Part shown: piece after piece, positions 11,823 through 26,454 of the stretch
Numbering within the stretch: position 1 is the stretch's first letter
Layout of the letters: the number at the start of each line of letters is the position of its first letter
Source of the DNA: Sipunculus nudus
Lineage: Eukaryota; Annelida; Sipuncula; Golfingiida; Sipunculidae
NCBI GenBank assembly: GCA_026874595.1
Contig: CM049319.1
Location: 939,501 to 1,003,500, forward strand
Reading direction: 5' to 3'
DNA length: 64,000 nucleotides
Made by a program: the position numbers and the translations under genes
Notes under the pieces: model-generated
Told to the model about the DNA's origin: nothing
What the model saw: only the letters and a program-made list of their open reading frames with translations
The model's database searches: none

Positions 11823-13691
11823 GAATATATTATTAAGGCCACACATTAAAACACGCAACTACTGTCTACAATGTAATGATTTTGGATATATAACTAAGGT
11901 CACACAACAGAACACGTCACTACGGTCTATCGAAGACGACACAACAAAACACGCCTCTACAGTCTTAACTGTTATGATGTTGGATATATTATTAAGGCCA
12001 CACATTGAAACACGCCAATACAGTCTGCACTGATATGGGGTTAAATATATTACTAAGGCCACACATTAAAACACGCCAATACAGTCTGCACTGTTACGGT
12101 GTTGAATATATTACTAAGGATACACAATTAAACACGCCAATACAGTCTGCACTGATATTGGGTTGAATATATTATTAAGGCCACACATTAAAACACGCAA
12201 CTACTGTCTACAATGTAATGATTTTGGATATATAACTAAGGTCACACAACAGAACACGTCACTACGGTCTATCGAAGACGACACAACAAAACACGCCTCT
12301 ACAGTCTTAACTGTTATGATGTTGGATATATTATTAAGGCCACACATTGAAACACGCCAATACAGTCTGCACTGTTACGGTGTTGAATATATTACTAAGG
12401 ATACACAATTAAACACGCCAATACAGTCTGCACTGATATTGGGTTGAATATATTATTAAGGCCACACATTAAAACACGCAACTACTGTCTACAATGTAAT
12501 GATTTTGGATATATAAGTAAGGTCACACAACAGAACACGTCACTACGGTCTATCGAAGACGACACAACAAAACACGCCTCTACAGTCTTAACTGTTATGA
12601 TGTTGGATATATTATTAAGGCCACACATTGAAACACGCCAATACAGTCTGCACTGATATGGGGTTAAATATATTACTAAGGCCACACATTAAAACACGCC
12701 AATACAGTCTGCACTGTTACGGTGTTGAATATATTACTAAGGATACACAATTAAACACGCCAATACAGTCTGCACTGATATTGGGTTGAATATATTATTA
12801 AGGCCACACATTAAAACACGCAACTACTGTCTACAATGTAATGATTTTGGATATATAACTAAGGTCACACAACAGAACACGTCACTACGGTCTATCGAAG
12901 ACGACACAACAAAACACGCCTCTACAGTCTTAACTGTTATGATGTTGGATATATTATTAAGGCCACACATTGAAACACGCCAATACAGTCTGCACTGTTA
13001 CGGTGTTGAATATATTACTAAGGATACACAATTAAACACGCCAATACAGTCTGCACTGATATTGGGTTGAATATATTATTAAGGCCACACATTAAAACAC
13101 GCAACTACTGTCTACAATGTAATGATTTTGGATATATAACTAAGGTCACACAACAGAACACGTCACTACGGTCTATCGAAGACGACACAACAAAACACGC
13201 CTCTACAGTCTTAACTCTTATGATGTTGGATATATTATTAAGGCCACACATTGAAACACGCCAATACAGTCTGCACTGTTACGGTGTTGAATATATTACT
13301 AAGGATACACAATTAAACACGCCAATACAGTCTGCACTGATATTGGGTTGAATATATTATTAAGGCCACACATTAAAACACGCAACTACTGTCTACAATG
13401 TAATGATTTTGGATATATAACTAAGGTCACACAACAGAACACGTCACTACGGTCTATCGAAGACGACACAACAAAACACGCCTCTACAGTCTTAACTGTT
13501 ATGATGTTGGATATATTATTAAGGCCACACATTGAAACACGCCAATACAGTCTGCACTGATATGGGGTTAAATATATTACTAAGGCCACACATTAAAACA
13601 CGCCAATACAGTCTGCACTGTTACGGTGTTGAATATATTACTAAGGATACACAATTAAACACGCCAATACAGTCTGCACTGATATTGGGTT

Positions 13692-16646
13692 GAATATATT
13701 ATTAAGGCCACACATTAAAACACGCAACTACTGTCTACAATGTAATGATTTTGGATATATAACTAAGGTCACACAACAGAACACGTCACTACGGTCTATC
13801 GAAGACGACACAACAAAACACGCCTCTACAGTCTTAACTGTTATGATGTTGGATATATTATTAAGGCCACACATTGAAACACGCCAATACAGTCTGCACT
13901 GATATGGGGTTAAATATATTACTAAGGCCACACATTAAAACACGCCAATACAGTCTGCACTGTTACGGTGTTGAATATATTACTAAGGATACACAATTTA
14001 ACACGCCAATCAGTCTGCACTGATATTGGGTTGAATATATTATTAAGGCCACACATTAAAACACGCAACTACTGTCTACAATGTAATGATTTTGGATATA
14101 TAACTAAGGTCACACAACAGAACACGTCACTACGGTCTATCGAAGACGACACAACAAAACACGCCTCTACAGTCTTAACTGTTATGATGTTGGATATATT
14201 ATTAAGGCCACACATTGAAACACGCCAATACAGTCTGCACTGATATGGGGTTAAATATATTACTAAGGCCACACATTAAAACACGCCAATACAGTCTGCA
14301 CTGTTACGGTGTTGAATATATTACTAAGGATACACAATTAAACACGCCAATACAGTCTGCACTGATATTGGGTTGAATATATTATTAAGGCCACACATTA
14401 AAACACGCAACTACTGTCTACAATGTAATGATTTTGGATATATAACTAAGATCACACAACAGAACACGTCACTACGGTCTATCGAAGACGACACAACAAA
14501 ACACGCCTCTACAGTCTTAACTGTTATGATGTTGGATATATTATTAAGGCCACACATTGAAACACGCCAATACAGTCTGCACTGTTACGGTGTTGAATAT
14601 ATTACTAAGGATACACAATTAAACACGCCAATACAGTCTGCACTGATATTGGGTTGAATATATTATTAAGGCCACACATTAAAACACGCAACTACTGTCT
14701 ACAATGTAATGATTTTGGATATATAACTAAGGTCACACAACAGAACACGTCACTACGGTCTATCGAAGACGACACAACAAAACACGCCTCTACAGTCTTA
14801 ACTGTTATGATGTTGGATATATTATTAAGGCCACACATTGAAACACGCCAATACAGTCTGCACTGATATGGGGTTAAATATATTACTAAGGCCACACATT
14901 AAAACACGCCAATACAGTCTGCACTGTTACGGTGTTGAATATATTACTAAGGATACACAATTAAACACGCCAATACAGTCTGCACTGATATTGGGTTGAA
15001 TATATTATTAAGGCCACACATTAAAACACGCAACTACTGTCTACAATGTAATGATTTTGGATATATAACTAAGGTCACACAACAGAACACGTCACTACGG
15101 TCTATCGAAGACGACACAACAAAACACGCCTCTACAGTCTTAACTGTTATGATGTTGGATATATTATTAAGGCCACACATTGAAACACGCCAATACAGTC
15201 TGCACTGATATGGGGTTAAATATATTACTAAGGCCACACATTAAAACACGCCAATACAGTCTGCACTGTTACGGTGTTGAATATATTACTAAGGATACAC
15301 AATTAAACACGCCAATACAGTCTGCACTGATATTGGGTTGAATATATTATTAAGGCCACACATTAAAACACGCAACTACTGTCTACAATGTAATGATTTT
15401 GGATATATAACTAAGGTCACACAACAGAACACGTCACTACGGTCTATCGAAGACGACACAACAAAACACGCCTCTACAGTCTTAACTGTTATGATGTTGG
15501 ATATATTATTAAGGCCACACATTGAAACACGCCAATACAGTCTGCACTGATATGGGGTTAAATATATTACTAAGGCCACACATTAAAACACGCCAATACA
15601 GTCTGCACTGTTACGGTGTTGAATATATTACTAAGGATACACAATTAAACACGCCAATACAGTCTGCACTGATATTGGGTTGAATATATTATTAAGGCCA
15701 CACATTAAAACACGCAACTACTGTCTACAATGTAATGATTTTGGATATATAACTAAGATCACACAACAGAACACGTCACTACGGTCTATCGAAGACGACA
15801 CAACAAAACACGCCTCTACAGTCTTAACTGTTATGATGTTGGATATATTATTAAGGCCACACATTGAAACACGCCAATACAGTCTGCACTGTTACGGTGT
15901 TGAATATATTACTAAGGATACACAATTAAACACGCCAATACAGTCTGCACTGATATTGGGTTGAATATATTATTAAGGCCACACATTAAAACACGCAACT
16001 ACTGTCTACAATGTAATGATTTTGGATATATAACTAAGGTCACACAACAGAACACGTCACTACGGTCTATCGAAGACGACACAACAAAACACGCCTCTAC
16101 AGTCTTAACTGTTATGATGTTGGATATATTATTAAGGCCACACATTGAAACACGCCAATACAGTCTGCACTGATATGGGGTTAAATATATTACTAAGGCC
16201 ACACATTAAAACACGCCAATACAGTCTGCACTGTTACGGTGTTGAATATATTACTAAGGATACATAATTAAACACGCCAATACAGTTTGCACTGATATTG
16301 GGTTGAATATATTATTAAGGCCACACATTAAAACACGCAACTACTGTCTACAATGTAATGATTTTGGATATATAACTAAGGTCACACAACAGAACACGTC
16401 ACTACGGTCTATCGAAGACGACACAACAAAACACGCCTCTACAGTCTTAACTGTTATGATGTTGGATATATTATTAAGGCCACACATTGAAACACGCCAA
16501 TACAGTCTGCACTGATATGGGGTTAAATATATTACTAAGGCCACACATTAAAACACGCCAATACAGTCTGCACTGTTACGGTGTTGAATATATTACTAAG
16601 GATACACAATTAAACACGCCAATACAGTCTGCACTGATATTGGGTT
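13692..16646 (+). repeat. 2955-bp block, copy 1
   Basis: Nine units: L (1 bp short), L, S*, 3L, S*, L, L. Markers are an A-to-T change at 13999, the 1-bp deletion at 14010/14011, S* at 14451 and 15758, and agtttgcac at 16287. Every one recurs 2955 bp downstream. Tacataatt (16264) is seen only in this copy. Confidence 0.93.
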
Positions 16647-19601
16647 GAATATATTATTAAGGCCACACATTAAAACACGCAACTACTGTCTACAATGTAA
16701 TGATTTTGGATATATAACTAAGGTCACACAACAGAACACGTCACTACGGTCTATCGAAGACGACACAACAAAACACGCCTCTACAGTCTTAACTGTTATG
16801 ATGTTGGATATATTATTAAGGCCACACATTGAAACACGCCAATACAGTCTGCACTGATATGGGGTTAAATATATTACTAAGGCCACACATTACAACACGC
16901 CAATACAGTCTGCACTGTTACGGTGTTGAATATATTACTAAGGATACACAATTTAACACGCCAATCAGTCTGCACTGATATTGGGTTGAATATATTATTA
17001 AGGCCACACATTAAAACACGCAACTACTGTCTACAATGTAATGATTTTGGATATATAACTAAGGTCACACAACAGAACACGTCACTACGGTCTATCGAAG
17101 ACGACACAACAAAACACGCCTCTACAGTCTTAACTGTTATGATGTTGGATATATTATTAAGGCCACACATTGAAACACGCCAATACAGTCTGCACTGATA
17201 TGGGGTTAAATATATTACTAAGGCCACACATTAAAACACGCCAATACAGTCTGCACTGTTACGGTGTTGAATATATTACTAAGGATACACAATTAAACAC
17301 GCCAATACAGTCTGCACTGATATTGGGTTGAATATATTATTAAGGCCACACATTAAAACACGCAACTACTGTCTACAATGTAATGATTTTGGATATATAA
17401 CTAAGATCACACAACAGAACACGTCACTACGGTCTATCGAAGACGACACAACAAAACACGCCTCTACAGTCTTAACTGTTATGATGTTGGATATATTATT
17501 AAGGCCACACATTGAAACACGCCAATACAGTCTGCACTGTTACGGTGTTGAATATATTACTAAGGATACACAATTAAACACGCCAATACAGTCTGCACTG
17601 ATATTGGGTTGAATATATTATTAAGGCCACACATTAAAACACGCAACTACTGTCTACAATGTAATGATTTTGGATATATAAGTAAGGTCACACAACAGAA
17701 CACGTCACTACGGTCTATCGAAGACGACACAACAAAACACGCCTCTACAGTCTTAACTGTTATGATGTTGGATATATTATTAAGGCCACACATTGAAACA
17801 CGCCAATACAGTCTGCACTGATATGGGGTTAAATATATTACTAAGGCCACACATTAAAACACGCCAATACAGTCTGCACTGTTACGGTGTTGAATATATT
17901 ACTAAGGATACACAATTAAACACGCCAATACAGTCTGCACTGATATTGGGTTGAATATATTATTAAGGCCACACATTAAAACACGCAACTACTGTCTACA
18001 ATGTAATGATTTTGGATATATAACTAAGGTCACACAACAGAACACGTCACTACGGTCTATCGAAGACGACACAACAAAACACGCCTCTACAGTCTTAACT
18101 GTTATGATGTTGGATATATTATTAAGGCCACACATTGAAACACGCCAATACAGTCTGCACTGATATGGGGTTAAATATATTACTAAGGCCACACATTAAA
18201 ACACGCCAATACAGTCTGCACTGTTACGGTGTTGAATATATTACTAAGGATACACAATTAAACACGCCAATACAGTCTGCACTGATATTGGGTTGAATAT
18301 ATTATTAAGGCCACACATTAAAACACGCAACTACTGTCTACAATGTAATGATTTTGGATATATAACTAAGGTCACACAACAGAACACGTCACTACGGTCT
18401 ATCGAAGACGACACAACAAAACACGCCTCTACAGTCTTAACTGTTATGATGTTGGATATATTATTAAGGCCACACATTGAAACACGCCAATACAGTCTGC
18501 ACTGATATGGGGTTAAATATATTACTAAGGCCACACATTAAAACACGCCAATACAGTCTGCACTGTTACGGTGTTGAATATATTACTAAGGATACACAAT
18601 TAAACACGCCAATACAGTCTGCACTGATATTGGGTTGAATATATTATTAAGGCCACACATTAAAACACGCAACTACTGTCTACAATGTAATGATTTTGGA
18701 TATATAACTAAGATCACACAACAGAACACGTCACTACGGTCTATCGAAGACGACACAACAAAACACGCCTCTACAGTCTTAACTGTTATGATGTTGGATA
18801 TATTATTAAGGCCACACATTGAAACACGCCAATACAGTCTGCACTGTTACGGTGTTGAATATATTACTAAGGATACACAATTAAACACGCCAATACAGTC
18901 TGCACTGATATTGGGTTGAATATATTATTAAGGCCACACATTAAAACACGCAACTACTGTCTACAATGTAATGATTTTGGATATATAACTAAGGTCACAC
19001 AACAGAACACGTCACTACGGTCTATCGAAGACGACACAACAAAACACGCCTCTACAGTCTTAACTGTTATGATGTTGGATATATTATTAAGGCCACACAT
19101 TGAAACACGCCAATACAGTCTGCACTGATATGGGGTTAAATATATTACTAAGGCCACACATTAAAACACGCCAATACAGTCTGCACTGTTACGGTGTTGA
19201 ATATATTACTAAGGATACACAATTAAACACGCCAATACAGTTTGCACTGATATTGGGTTGAATATATTATTAAGGCCACACATTAAAACACGCAACTACT
19301 GTCTACAATGTAATGATTTTGGATATATAACTAAGGTCACACAACAGAACACGTCACTACGGTCTATCGAAGACGACACAACAAAACACGCCTCTACAGT
19401 CTTAACTGTTATGATGTTGGATATATTATTAAGGCCACACATTGAAACACGCCAATACAGTCTGCACTGATATGGGGTTAAATATATTACTAAGGCCACA
19501 CATTAAAACACGCCAATACAGTCTGCACTGTTACGGTGTTGAATATATTACTAAGGATACACAATTAAACACGCCAATACAGTCTGCACTGATATTGGGT
19601 T
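16647..19601 (+). repeat. 2955-bp block, copy 2
   Basis: Same nine-unit order as copy 1. Matching markers are 16954, the deletion at 16965/16966, 17406, 18713 and 19242, all exactly 2955 bp from their partners. Differences acquired since duplication or absent from copy 1 include acattacaac near 16892 and ataagtaagg near 17682. The latter is also found in the unit at 12446. Confidence 0.93.
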
Positions 19602-22600
19602 GAATATATTATTAAGGCCACACATTAAAACACGCAACTACTGTCTACAATGTAATGATTTTGGATATATAACTAAGGTCACACAACAGAACACGTCACT
19701 ACGGTCTATCGAAGACGACACAACAAAACACGCCTCTACAGTCTTAACTGTTATGATGTTGGATATATTATTAAGGCCACACATTGAAACACGCCAATAC
19801 AGTCTGCACTGATATGGGGTTAAATATATTACTAAGGCCACACATTAAAACACGCCAATACAGTCTGCACTGTTACGGTGTTGAATATATTACTAAGGAT
19901 ACACAATTAAACACGCCAATACAGTCTGCACTGATATTGGGTTGAATATATTATTAAGGCCACACATTAAAACACGCAACTACTGTCTACAATGTAATGA
20001 TTTTGGATATATAACTAAGGTCACACAACAGAACACGTCACTACGGTCTATCGAAGACGACACAACAAAACACGCCTCTACAGTCTTAACTGTTATGATG
20101 TTGGATATATTATTAAGGCCACACATTGAAACACGCCAATACAGTCTGCACTGTTACGGTGTTGAATATATTACTAAGGATACACAATTAAACACGCCAA
20201 TACAGTCTGCACTGATATTGGGTTGAATATATTATTAAGGCCACACATTAAAACACGCAACTACTGTCTACAATGTAATGATTTTGGATATATAACTAAG
20301 GTCACACAACAGAACACGTCACTACGGTCTATCGAAGACGACACAACAAAACACGCCTCTACAGTCTTAACTGTTATGATGTTGGATATATTATTAAGGC
20401 CACACATTGAAACACGCCAATACAGTCTGCACTGTTACGGTGTTGAATATATTACTAAGGATACACAATTAAACACGCCAATACAGTCTGCACTGATATT
20501 GGGTTGAATATATTATTAAGGCCACACATTAAAACACGCAACTACTGTCTACAATGTAATGATTTTGGATATATAACTAAGGTCACACAACAGAACACGT
20601 CACTACGGTCTATCGAAGACGACACAACAAAACACGCCTCTACAGTCTTAACTGTTATGATGTTGGATATATTATTAAGGCCACACATTGAAACACGCCA
20701 ATACAGTCTGCACTGTTACGGTGTTGAATATATTACTAAGGATACACAATTAAACACGCCAATACAGTCTGCACTGATATTGGGTTGAATATATTATTAA
20801 GGCCACACATTAAAACACGCAACTACTGTCTACAATGTAATGATTTTGGATATATAACTAAGGTCACACAACAGAACACGTCACTACGGTCTATCGAAGA
20901 CGACACAACAAAACACGCCTCTACAGTCTTAACTGTTATGATGTTGGATATATTATTAAGGCCACACATTGAAACACGCCAATACAGTCTGCACTGATAT
21001 GGGGTTAAATATATTACTAAGGCCACACATTAAAACACGCCAATACAGTCTGCACTGTTACGGTGTTGAATATATTACTAAGGATACACAATTAAACACG
21101 CCAATACAGTCTGCACTGATATTGGGTTGAATATATTATTAAGGCCACACATTAAAACACGCAACTACTGTCTACAATGTAATGATTTTGGATATATAAC
21201 TAAGGTCACACAACAGAACACGTCACTACGGTCTATCGAAGACGACACAACAAAACACGCCTCTACAGTCTTAACTGTTATGATGTTGGATATATTATTA
21301 AGGCCACACATTGAAACACGCCAATACAGTCTGCACTGATATGGGGTTAAATATATTACTAAGGCCACACATTAAAACACGCCAATACAGTCTGCACTGT
21401 TACGGTGTTGAATATATTACTAAGGATACACAATTAAACACGCCAATACAGTCTGCACTGATATTGGGTTGAATATATTATTAAGGCCACACATTAAAAC
21501 ACGCAACTACTGTCTACAATGTAATGATTTTGGATATATAACTAAGATCACACAACAGAACACGTCACTACGGTCTATCGAAGACGACACAACAAAACAC
21601 GCCTCTACAGTCTTAACTGTTATGATGTTGGATATATTATTAAGGCCACACATTGAAACACGCCAATACAGTCTGCACTGTTACGGTGTTGAATATATTA
21701 CTAAGGATACACAATTAAACACGCCAATACAGTCTGCACTGATATTGGGTTGAATATATTATTAAGGCCACACATTAAAACACGCAACTACTGTCTACAA
21801 TGTAATGATTTTGGATATATAACTAAGGTCACACAACAGAACACGTCACTACGGTCTATCGAAGACGACACAACAAAACACGCCTCTACAGTCTTAACTG
21901 TTATGATGTTGGATATATTATTAAGGCCACACATTGAAACACGCCAATACAGTCTGCACTGATATGGGGTTAAATATATTACTAAGGCCACACATTAAAA
22001 CACGCCAATACAGTCTGCACTGTTACGGTGTTGAATATATTACTAAGGATACACAATTAAACACGCCAATACAGTTTGCACTGATATTGGGTTGAATATA
22101 TTATTAAGGCCACACATTAAAACACGCAACTACTGTCTACAATGTAATGATTTTGGATATATAACTAAGGTCACACAACAGAACACGTCACTACGGTCTA
22201 TCGAAGACGACACAACAAAACACGCCTCTACAGTCTTAACTGTTATGATGTTGGATATATTATTAAGGCCACACATTGAAACACGCCAATACAGTCTGCA
22301 CTGATATGGGGTTAAATATATTACTAAGGCCACACATTAAAACACGCCAATACAGTCTGCACTGTTACGGTGTTGAATATATTACTAAGGATACACAATT
22401 AAACACGCCAATACAGTCTGCACTGATATTGGGTTGAATATATTATTAAGGCCACACATTAAAACACGCAACTACTGTCTACAATGTAATGATTTTGGAT
22501 ATATAACTAAGGTCACACAACAGAACACGTCACTACGGTCTATCGAAGACGACACAACAAAACACGCCTCTACAGTCTTAACTGTTATGATGTTGGATAT

Positions 22601-25600
22601 ATTATTAAGGCCACACATTGAAACACGCCAATACAGTCTGCACTGTTACGGTGTTGAATATATTACTAAGGATACACAATTAAACACGCCAATACAGTCT
22701 GCACTGATATTGGGTTGAATATATTATTAAGGCCACACATTAAAACACGCAACTACTGTCTACAATGTAATGATTTTGGATATATAACTAAGGTCACACA
22801 ACAGAACACGTCACTACGGTCTATCGAAGACGACACAACAAAACACGCCTCTACAGTCTTAACTGTTATGATGTTGGATATATTATCAAGGCCACACATT
22901 GAAACACGCCAATACAGTCTGCACTGTTACGGTGTTGAATATATTACTAAGGATACACAATTAAACACGCCAATACAGTCTGCACTGATATTGGGTTGAA
23001 TATATTATTAAGGCCACACATTAAAACACGCAACTACTGTCTACAATGTAATGATTTTGGATATATAACTAAGGTCACACAACAGAACACGTCACTACGG
23101 TCTATCGAAGACGACACAACAAAACACGCCTCTACAGTCTTAACTGTTATGATGTTGGATATATTATTAAGGCCACACATTGAAACACGCCAATACAGTC
23201 TGCACTGTTACGGTGTTGAATATATTACTAAGGATACACAATTAAACACGCCAATACAGTCTGCACTGATATTGGGTTGAATATATTATTAAGGCCACAC
23301 ATTAAAACACGCAACTACTGTCTACAATGTAATGATTTTGGATATATAACTAAGGTCACACAACAGAACACGTCACTACGGTCTATCGAAGACGACACAA
23401 CAAAACACGCCTCTACAGTCTTAACTGTTATGATGTTGGATATATTATTAAGGCCACACATTGAAACACGCCAATACAGTCTGCACTGATATGGGGTTAA
23501 ATATATTACTAAGGCCACACATTAAAACACGCCAATACAGTCTGCACTGTTACGGTGTTGAATATATTACTAAGGATACACAATTAAACACGCCAATACA
23601 GTCTGCACTGATATTGGGTTGAATATATTATTAAGGCCACACATTAAAACACGCAACTACTGTCTACAATGTAATGATTTTGGATATATAACTAAGGTCA
23701 CACAACAGAACACGTCACTACGGTCTATCGAAGACGACACAACAAAACACGCCTCTACAGTCTTAACTGTTATGATGTTGGATATATTATTAAGGCCACA
23801 CATTGAAACACGCCAATACAGTCTGCACTGATATGGGGTTAAATATATTACTAAGGCCACACATTAAAACACGCCAATACAGTCTGCACTGTTACGGTGT
23901 TGAATATATTACTAAGGATACACAATTAAACACGCCAATACAGTCTGCACTGATATTGGGTTGAATATATTATTAAGGCCACACATTAAAACACGCAACT
24001 ACTGTCTACAATGTAATGATTTTGGATATATAACTAAAATCACACAACAGAACACGTCACTACGGTCTATCGAAGACGACACAACAAAACACGCCTCTAC
24101 AGTCTTAACTGTTATGATGTTGGATATATTATTAAGGCCACACATTGAAACACGCCAATACAGTCTGCACTGTTACGGTGTTGAATATATTACTAAGGAT
24201 ACACAATTAAACACGCCAATACAGTCTGCACTGATATTGGGTTGAATATATTATTAAGGCCACACATTAAAACACGCAACTACTGTCTACAATGTAATGA
24301 TTTTGGATATATAACTAAGGTCACACAACAGAACACGTCACTACGGTCTATCGAAGACGACACAACAAAACACGCCTCTACAGTCTTAACTGTTATGATG
24401 TTGGATATATTATTAAGGCCACACATTGAAACACGCCAATACAGTCTGCACTGATATGGGGTTAAATATATTACTAAGGCCACACATTAAAACACGCCAA
24501 TACAGTCTGCACTGTTACGGTGTTGAATATATTACTAAGGATACACAATTAAACACGCCAATACAGTTTGCACTGATATTGGGTTGAATATATTATTAAG
24601 GCCACACATTAAAACACGCAACTACTGTCTACAATGTAATGATTTTGGATATATAACTAAGGTCACACAACAGAACACGTCACTACGGTCTATCGAAGAC
24701 GACACAACAAAACACGCCTCTACAGTCTTAACTGTTATGATGTTGGATATATTATTAAGGCCACACATTGAAACACGCCAATACAGTCTGCACTGATATG
24801 GGGTTAAATATATTACTAAGGCCACACATTAAAACACGCCAATACAGTCTGCACTGTTACGGTGTTGAATATATTACTAAGGATACACAATTAAACACGC
24901 CAATACAGTCTGCACTGATATTGGGTTGAATATATTATTAAGGCCACACATTAAAACACGCAACTACTGTCTACAATGTAATGATTTTGGATATATAACT
25001 AAGGTCACACAACAGAACACGTCACTACGGTCTATCGAAGACGACACAACAAAACACGCCTCTACAGTCTTAACTGTTATGATGTTGGATATATTATTAA
25101 GGCCACACATTGAAACACGCCAATACAGTCTGCACTGATATGGGGTTAAATATATTACTAAGGCCACACATTAAAACACGCCAATACAGTCTGCACTGTT
25201 ACGGTGTTGAATATATTACTAAGGATACACAATTAAACACGCCAATACAGTCTGCACTGATATTGGGTTGAATATATTATTAAGGCCACACATTAAAACA
25301 CGCAACTACTGTCTACAATGTAATGATTTTGGATATATAACTAAGGTCACACAACAGAACACGTCACTACGGTCTATCGAAGACGACACAACAAAACACG
25401 CCTCTACAGTCTTAACTGTTATGATGTTGGATATATTATTAAGGCCACACATTGAAACACGCCAATACAGTCTGCACTGTTACGGTGTTGAATATATTAC
25501 TAAGGATACACAATTAAACACGCCAATACAGTCTGCACTGATATTGGGTTGAATATATTATTAAGGCCACACATTAAAACACGCAACTACTGTCTACAAT

Positions 25601-26454
25601 GTAATGATTTTGGATATATAACTAAGGTCACACAACAGAACACGTCACTACGGTCTATCGAAGACGACACAACAAAACACGCCTCTACAGTCTTAACTGT
25701 TATGATGTTGGATATATTATTAAGGCCACACATTGAAACACGCCAATACAGTCTGCACTGTTACGGTGTTGAATATATTACTAAGGATACACAATTAAAC
25801 ACGCCAATACAGTCTGCACTGATATTGGGTTGAATATATTATTAAGGCCACACATTAAAACACGCAACTACTGTCTACAATGTAATGATTTTGGATATAT
25901 AACTAAGGTCACACAACAGAACACGTCACTACGGTCTATCGAAGACGACACAACAAAACACGCCTCTACAGTCTTAACTGTTATGATGTTGGATATATTA
26001 TTAAGGCCACACATTGAAACACGCCAATACAGTCTGCACTGTTACGGTGTTGAATATATTACTAAGGATACACAATTAAACACGCCAATACAGTCTGCAC
26101 TGATATTGGGTTGAATATATTATTAAGGCCACACATTAAAACACGCAACTACTGTCTACAATGTAATGATTTTGGATATATAACTAAGGTCACACAACAA
26201 AACACGTCACTACGGTCTATCGAAGACGACACAACAAAACACGCCTCTACAGTCTTAACTGTTATGATGTTGGATATATTATTAAGGCCACACATTGAAA
26301 CACGCCAATACAGTCTGCACTGATATGGGGTTAAATATATTACTAAGGCCACACATTAAAACACGCCAATACAGTCTGCACTGTTACGGTGTTGAATATA
26401 TTACTAAGGATACACAATTAAACACGCCAATACAGTCTGCACTGATATTGGGTT
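18637..26454 (+). repeat. Three related super-units of 2834, 2492 and 2492 bp
   Basis: Each begins with S* followed by an L carrying agtttgcac in E. Copy 1 (18637-21470): S*, 3L, 3S, 2L. Copy 2 (21471-23962): S*, 2L, 3S, 2L. Copy 3 (23963-26454): S*, 3L, 3S, L. The S* marker is at 18713, 21547 and 24039 and the E marker at 19242, 22076 and 24568, with identical spacings of 2834 and 2492. Copy 3 has an extra G-to-A next to S* (ctaaaatcac). Copies differ by gain or loss of single L units. The first copy overlaps the end of the 2955-bp block. Confidence 0.88.

Larger units (their letters stand above)
11823..19943 (+). repeat. L-rich domain with 1307-bp S-3L period (18 L, 7 S)
   Basis: Unit order: L, S, L, 2S, 2L (the second 1 bp short), L, S*, 3L, S*, 3L (the third 1 bp short), L, S*, 3L, S*, 3L. 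S* marks S units with ctaagatcac instead of ctaaggtcac in B (14451, 15758, 17406, 18713). S* units start 1307 bp apart where three L units separate them (14375 to 15682; 17330 to 18637). The nine units 13692-16646 are repeated in the same order at 16647-19601. Confidence 0.92.
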
